Below are positions 5,282-8,482 of a stretch of DNA of 8,482 nucleotides, in pieces. Within the stretch, counting starts at the first letter, position 1, and the number at the start of each line of letters is the position of its first letter. Source of the stretch: DMER01 sp003451645 (GTDB lineage Bacteria; Pseudomonadota; Alphaproteobacteria; Micropepsales; Micropepsaceae); the NCBI GenBank assembly GCA_031976175.1, contig DALYLR010000075.1, forward strand, positions 1 to 8,482, given 5' to 3'. A program made the translations under genes and the position numbers. Under the pieces are notes generated by a model, which saw nothing but the letters and a program-made list of their open reading frames with translations, searched no databases and had not been told where the DNA came from.

Positions 5282-5365
5282 ATGGACCAAGTGTTCTTTG
5301 TTGTTGCGGCGGCATTTGCGATGATTTGGATCGGCGGCGGGCAGGCACTTGCCAGCCTATCGTGA
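5282..5365 (+). CDS. Possible 27-residue single-span membrane peptide
   Basis: An ATG-to-TGA frame of 27 codons lies in the 256-bp gap between the creatininase and kinase genes. The product starts MDQVFFVVAAAF, continues with a hydrophobic run through MIWIGGG, and ends ALASLS: one transmembrane-length segment with almost no charge. A purine-rich AAAGGCGAG precedes the ATG but the AGG is about 11 nt away, so initiation is uncertain. I do not recognise it. It could be a real small membrane protein or a chance frame; conservation at the same place in relatives would decide. Confidence 0.3.
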   Translation: MDQVFFVVAAAFAMIWIGGGQALASLS

Positions 5366-5387
5366 CGACCTCAGCTTGCGCCAAGGC

Positions 5388-5416
5388 TTGACAGACGGCA
5401 CGTGACTTGCGGGATT
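5388..5416 (+). promoter_or_regulatory. Candidate promoter for the PfkB kinase gene
   Basis: A perfect -35 consensus TTGACA (5388-5393) is followed after 17 bp by GGGATT (5411-5416), a poor -10. Transcription from about 5423 would leave a leader near 30 nt before the ATG at 5453. The strong -35 is the main support. Confidence 0.4.
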
Positions 5417-5452
5417 GTCTGCCTGTTCGTTTACAGGATCCGCTCGCGCCCC

Positions 5453-6364
5453 ATGGAAGCCCTCTTCATCGGCCACTCCTATATCGATGTGACGATTGTC
5501 GCGCCTGCGATCCCGCAAGGCGATGATAAGACCGTTGCCGATGATTACGCCGTCTCGTTCGGCGGCAATGCGGTCACTGCCGCCTTTGCCTATGCCAAGC
5601 TGGGCGGCAAGCCGGATCTGCTTGCGACGCAGGCTGACGATTGGCTGGGCCGGATGTTTGCCGACATGGCGCTGAGCTATCGAGTGAGCCTGCATGCGCG
5701 CAAGGTCGCGCGGTCGTCGCTCTCGCTCGTCATTCCGCGTGCGGATCAGCGTGCAATCCTCAGGATGCGCGACGATCAATGGCTGCACCCCTTTCCAGCG
5801 CTGAATATCAATGGTGCGCGCGTTGTGCATGTCGATGGCCATCAGCATGACGCAGCGCTCCACTATGCTGGCGAAGCGCGGTCGCGAGGCGTCTTAACCT
5901 CGCTTGACGGCGGTGCAGTGCGGCAAGGCACGAACGCTCTGCTTGGCCTCATCGATGTGGCGGTGGTGGCGGAGCGGTTTTGCGAGCAATTGGAGCTCAG
6001 TGCGGACGCGACCCTGAACTATCTGCGCGAGCGTGGTGTGAAGGTCGGCGGTGTCACACAAGGCGCTCGCGGCATGCTGTGGTTCGAAGGTGCGGGTGCG
6101 CACCAGCGACTGGATGCCCTTCCTGTTCCGCACGACCTGGTCGTCGACACCAACGGCGCGGGCGATGTCTTCCACGGCGCCTATGTCTGGTCCTACGTAC
6201 AGCGCCCTGCTGCACCATGGGCGGAGCATTTCCGCTTTGCACGCGCGGCCTCTGCCTATGCGATCCAGCATCTTGGCAATGAGGCGAAGCTCCCTACCGC
6301 GCCCCAAGTCTTGGAAACTGCGGCCCGGTTCGGGGCGCCGCTGCATGGGATCATGACGCGTTAA
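5453..6364 (+). CDS. PfkB (ribokinase)-family sugar kinase, YihV-like
   Basis: ATP-dependent carbohydrate kinase of the PfkB family, 303 aa. The N-terminal Gly-rich signature is SFGGNAVTAAFAYAKLGG (about residues 35-52). The C-terminal signature is VVDTNGAGDVFHGA (about 230-243), with Asp238 as catalytic base and GAGD forming the anion hole. By memory, VTQGARGM with DVFHGA, and GVLTSLDGG, resemble E. coli YihV, the 6-deoxy-6-sulfofructose kinase, more than ribokinase itself. No other sulfoquinovose gene is nearby, so the substrate is not assigned. Start: the ATG at 5453 places MEALFIGHSYIDV at the first strand as in the family; an upstream in-frame start would add 17 atypical residues. No good Shine-Dalgarno is seen. 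It is monocistronic as far as can be seen, with a TTGACA-containing promoter 60 bp upstream. Confidence 0.93.
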   Translation: MEALFIGHSYIDVTIVAPAIPQGDDKTVADDYAVSFGGNAVTAAFAYAKLGGKPDLLATQADDWLGRMFADMALSYRVSLHARKVARSSLSLVIPRADQRAILRMRDDQWLHPFPALNINGARVVHVDGHQHDAALHYAGEARSRGVLTSLDGGAVRQGTNALLGLIDVAVVAERFCEQLELSADATLNYLRERGVKVGGVTQGARGMLWFEGAGAHQRLDALPVPHDLVVDTNGAGDVFHGAYVWSYVQRPAAPWAEHFRFARAASAYAIQHLGNEAKLPTAPQVLETAARFGAPLHGIMTR

Positions 6365-6469
6365 GGCCGCTCGCGCATTGGGGTGCGCCACGCCATCAGC
6401 GGCTCGCCAAAATTCGGGAACATTCGGTCGAGACGCAACCGACACAAGCCCCATCGCAATATGTAGTGG

Positions 6470-6541
6470 GTAGGTAACCTACTTGCACAATTTTTCCTTG
6501 CTTTTGACCGAATCGGGCGGATTGCAATCGGTTTTGAACCG
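6470..6541 (+). promoter_or_regulatory. Cluster of small palindromes upstream of the outer-membrane protein gene
   Basis: In the 219-bp gap before the outer-membrane protein gene are three palindromes: GTAGGT-A-ACCTAC (6470-6482), GATTGCAATC (6520-6529) and CGGTT-TTG-AACCG (6529-6541). The last two abut. TTGCAA (6523-6528) with TAACGA (6546-6551) 17 bp downstream could be a promoter, which would place the second palindrome on the -35 and the third in the spacer. Operator function is inferred from position; no regulator family is recognised. The rest of the gap shows only a T-rich stretch at 6490-6505. Confidence 0.35.
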
Positions 6542-6583
6542 TGTTTAACGACTATGCACAGGTCTTCCAGGAGTTACCCCCAT

Positions 6584-8317
6584 ATGATCCGCTCTTTCCG
6601 CAGCACCCTTTTGGTCGCCACAGCGCTGGCGATCTCTGCGCCCGCATTCGCGGAAGACGCAAACCGTGACCCTCTCCTGCCAGATGGAGCGGCCGCTCCG
6701 GCGAAAGGCCGCGAGCTTGTTCTGCCGCCCAGCATCAACGAGGCGCCTCCAGGTGCCGAGATCGTTTTGCCGCCTCCGGGCCAAGAGGCATTGTTCGAAA
6801 AGCCTGCCCTGGCCGCTGATAACAAAGTTCAGGCACGGGTAGGCGAGGAGAAGAACCTCAAGATCCCTGCAAACTTTGACCTGCCCCCAGTGCAGCAAGC
6901 GGAAGCGCCAGCCGCAACAGAGACCACACAACCCGTCGTCGCAGAGATCCAAGCCGAGGCAGCACCCGTGCTGAGCGCCGAGGCAGGCGTCGAGGCGAAA
7001 CCGCAGTCGCGCGCAAAGAAGCGTAAGCAGGCCGGGCGCCGCACGGCCATTGCCCAGGCCTCACCACGTTTAGAGCAGAAGCCTGAGTTCCAGGTGGCCG
7101 ATGCTTCGTCGTCGCGCATTACCCAGACGGATTATTCGCTCGCGCCGGGAACCGGTGGTCCTGAGATTCCGGGTGAGCCGACCGCAAATCCGCGTATCGC
7201 TGCGGCAACAGCAGAACGGCTCTCGGCCGATACAGCCATCGCAGAGGGCGACACGATTTCCGAAGCAGAAGCCAAGTCTGTCTTCACGCCGGAGGCCCCC
7301 GCTCCGCAGCCGGTGCTGGTTGCGCAAGCGCAAACCGGATCGCCGCGCGTCGTTGATCCGATGGCCAAGAACTATGAGCGCGCCGAAGGGCCAAACCATG
7401 GCTCCGCCCGGAGCTGGGATTGGAGCGTTGATGCGGCCGTCGGCTATGGCGGGATTGATGGCGCCGCTCAAGGCCTCCCGATCGAGTTCCGCAATGGGCC
7501 GGCCGTGCGCTCTTTGAAGGCGGATAGCGATGACGAGTTCTTTGGTCTGAGCGCTGGCGTCACTGCAAATTTGGACGGCCATATTGAACCGCTCAGCTTC
7601 TTTGGCGCGCGCAGCGATGCAAAGCCATGGCTGCGGGTCGAAGGCGGCGGGTTTGATGCGGAATTCAAAACAAGTTCGGCGCAGACAGATACCATCGGCG
7701 CAGAGACACTGTTCCTGCTGCGTGCTGACGACAGCCCGATCAACCTTGGCGGTGGAACGAACGTGCGTAACGTCGCTTACAAAGCCAGTGAGGACGTCCG
7801 CTACGTGAAGGTTCTTTACGGCCAGACCTATGGTCAACGGGTAACCTGGGTGCCTTATGGCGGCGTTGCTTACACAAACCGCGACGTCTCTCAGCGGTTG
7901 AGCTTCCAGGCTGGGGCCGGGACGGCAGCGCGGTTCAGCAATGATATCGATGTGAACACCTATAGCTTCATCCTTGGGCTCAAGGTTGACGTGCCTGTTG
8001 ACAATGCGGGGCACTGGTCGGTCGACGGGCATGTGAAAGCGTCCTATGACATCTCGGACGCCAGTGGCACTGCGGTGTCGGACATCAATGGCGGGGTTCA
8101 GTCGCGCCGCCTGAATAAGACACGTGACTCGTTGGGCTTTGGCGCGGGCGCTGGGATCAACTACCGGATCAACGAGAGTGCCGCGGTCCGCCTGGGTGTT
8201 GACTATGTGAACACCGACGCATCCCCTGTAGTTCGCTATGGCGCCAACGGTGCGCATTTGGATCTGCAAGACGAGGATATCTTTGTGGGGACCTTGCGGA
8301 CCACATTCACATTCTAG
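6584..8317 (+). CDS. Outer-membrane beta-barrel protein with long Pro/Ala-rich N-terminal region
   Basis: Predicted outer-membrane protein of 577 aa, not recognised as a named family. Residues 1-23 are a signal peptide (basic MIRSFR, hydrophobic LLVATALAI, cleavage after APAFA). Residues 24 to about 275 are low-complexity, rich in Ala, Pro, Glu and Gln, with two near-copies of a VLPP motif (LVLPPS at 45-50, IVLPPP at 60-65) and a basic patch (AKKRKQAGRR, 144-153). From about 276, starting WDWSVDAAVGYGG, come alternating amphipathic strands with Gly and aromatic girdles (WVPYGGVAYTNRD, VRLGVDYVNTD). The last strand, DIFVGTLRTTFTF, ends in Phe, the usual BAM assembly signal. The barrel is about 300 aa, the size of an autotransporter or porin-like barrel. 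Start: the ATG at 6584 has AGGAG ten bases upstream and begins the signal peptide; the ATG at 6554 precedes that site. Function unknown. Confidence 0.85.
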   Translation: MIRSFRSTLLVATALAISAPAFAEDANRDPLLPDGAAAPAKGRELVLPPSINEAPPGAEIVLPPPGQEALFEKPALAADNKVQARVGEEKNLKIPANFDLPPVQQAEAPAATETTQPVVAEIQAEAAPVLSAEAGVEAKPQSRAKKRKQAGRRTAIAQASPRLEQKPEFQVADASSSRITQTDYSLAPGTGGPEIPGEPTANPRIAAATAERLSADTAIAEGDTISEAEAKSVFTPEAPAPQPVLVAQAQTGSPRVVDPMAKNYERAEGPNHGSARSWDWSVDAAVGYGGIDGAAQGLPIEFRNGPAVRSLKADSDDEFFGLSAGVTANLDGHIEPLSFFGARSDAKPWLRVEGGGFDAEFKTSSAQTDTIGAETLFLLRADDSPINLGGGTNVRNVAYKASEDVRYVKVLYGQTYGQRVTWVPYGGVAYTNRDVSQRLSFQAGAGTAARFSNDIDVNTYSFILGLKVDVPVDNAGHWSVDGHVKASYDISDASGTAVSDINGGVQSRRLNKTRDSLGFGAGAGINYRINESAAVRLGVDYVNTDASPVVRYGANGAHLDLQDEDIFVGTLRTTFTF

Positions 8318-8355
8318 AGCCGCAGGCGTTCAGGTAGAATCACCGCGGCTCTAGA
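8313..8355 (+). terminator. Strong hairpin after the outer-membrane protein gene
   Basis: TCTAGAGCCGC (8313-8323) pairs perfectly with GCGGCTCTAGA (8345-8355), an 11-bp stem with a 21-nt loop. The TAG stop of the outer-membrane protein gene (8315-8317) lies within the 5' arm. Only a short T-run (TTT at 8356-8358) follows, so it is either a weak intrinsic terminator or an RNA 3'-end stabiliser. Confidence 0.6.
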
Positions 8356-8368
8356 TTTCATCGTTCTC

Positions 8369-8414
8369 GCAACGGGTTATTGGGAAACCGCAAGCGCACT
8401 TTCCCGTCCGTTGC
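8369..8414. other. Compound hairpin next to the right inverted repeat
   Basis: GCAACGG (8369-8375) pairs with CCGTTGC (8408-8414). Inside it GGGAAA (8382-8387) pairs with TTTCCC (8400-8405), with an asymmetric internal loop of 6 and 2 nt between them. A tiny CG-CAAG-CG tip lies at the centre. The structure sits 14 bp after the outer-membrane gene's hairpin and 13 bp before the terminal repeat. It has no coding potential and may be a second terminator, a small structured RNA or a REP-like element. Confidence 0.4.
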
Positions 8415-8427
8415 ACTAGGCTTGCAT

Positions 8428-8480
8428 TATTGATGGGGTGGACGGCCCCTTGCGGCGTCAAGTTGCGCCAGACTGGAGAT
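8428..8480 (-). repeat. Right copy of 53-bp terminal inverted repeat
   Basis: These 53 bases are the exact reverse complement of 1-53; the match ends at 8427. Two further bases (GT) follow at the window's edge, so the repeated unit probably extends outward beyond what is shown. With the left copy it brackets all genes of the window. Confidence 0.9.
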
Positions 8481-8482
8481 GT

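Noticed and set aside
6366..6403. GCCGCT...AGCGGC dyad after the PfkB kinase gene as a terminator
   Set aside because: Only 6 bp with a 26-nt loop and no T-run; too weak to call.
7070..8269. 399-codon open frame antisense to the outer-membrane protein gene
   Set aside because: It mirrors the codons of a gene with signal peptide, barrel strands and terminal Phe; its product shows no recognisable fold or motif. Long antisense frames are common in GC-rich DNA.
1..8482. CRISPR array, tRNA, rRNA or a complete insertion sequence
   Set aside because: No regularly spaced repeats, no tRNA-like cloverleaf with a recognisable T-loop, no rRNA-like tracts and no transposase-like protein were found on either strand.

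Overview
The window reads as GC-rich (by eye near 60%) proteobacterial chromosomal DNA, most likely alphaproteobacterial. That placement is an inference from codon and GC character, the bfd-bfr pair under a Fur-type box, and a Gram-negative outer-membrane barrel ending in Phe. No rRNA, tRNA, CRISPR array, integrase or transposase gene was seen, so the genus cannot be stated.

Layout. The two ends carry a perfect 53-bp inverted repeat (1-53 and 8428-8480). Between them are two divergent gene blocks. The minus-strand block, from the centre outward, is a family III (CaiB/BaiF) CoA-transferase, a small lipoprotein, bacterioferritin-associated ferredoxin (bfd), bacterioferritin (bfr) and an alpha/beta hydrolase. 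The plus-strand block is a minimal nucleotidyltransferase (MNT), a HEPN-domain partner broken by an in-frame TGA, a creatininase-family amidohydrolase, a possible 27-aa membrane peptide, a PfkB-family sugar kinase, and a 577-aa outer-membrane protein with a long Pro/Ala-rich N-terminal segment. The blocks diverge at about 3561-3665, where a promoter can be proposed on each strand. No gap between genes exceeds 300 bp.

Functional modules. (1) Iron storage: bfd and bfr overlap by 34 nt and lie behind two overlapping Fur-like dyads. The Bfr keeps heme-ligand Met52 but has Thr where ferroxidase ligand Glu127 is expected, so it may be the heme-type subunit of a mixed bacterioferritin. (2) MNT-HEPN-creatininase: MNT and HEPN overlap by 4 nt, and the original HEPN stop lies 2 nt before the creatininase ATG. 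A TGA at HEPN codon 97 removes the last 31 codons. (3) Small-molecule metabolism: CoA-transferase, creatininase-family enzyme, a kinase resembling YihV, and the hydrolase. Their substrates cannot be read from sequence. (4) Envelope: the terminal outer-membrane protein, followed by a strong hairpin that contains its stop codon.

Best leads for follow-up are the terminal inverted repeat, the nonsense-interrupted HEPN gene that also lacks the expected catalytic motif, the Fur-like double dyad with the unusual bacterioferritin, and the uncharacterised outer-membrane protein. I did not find a convincing new defence or mobile system; the MNT-HEPN pair is the closest candidate and appears to be decaying.
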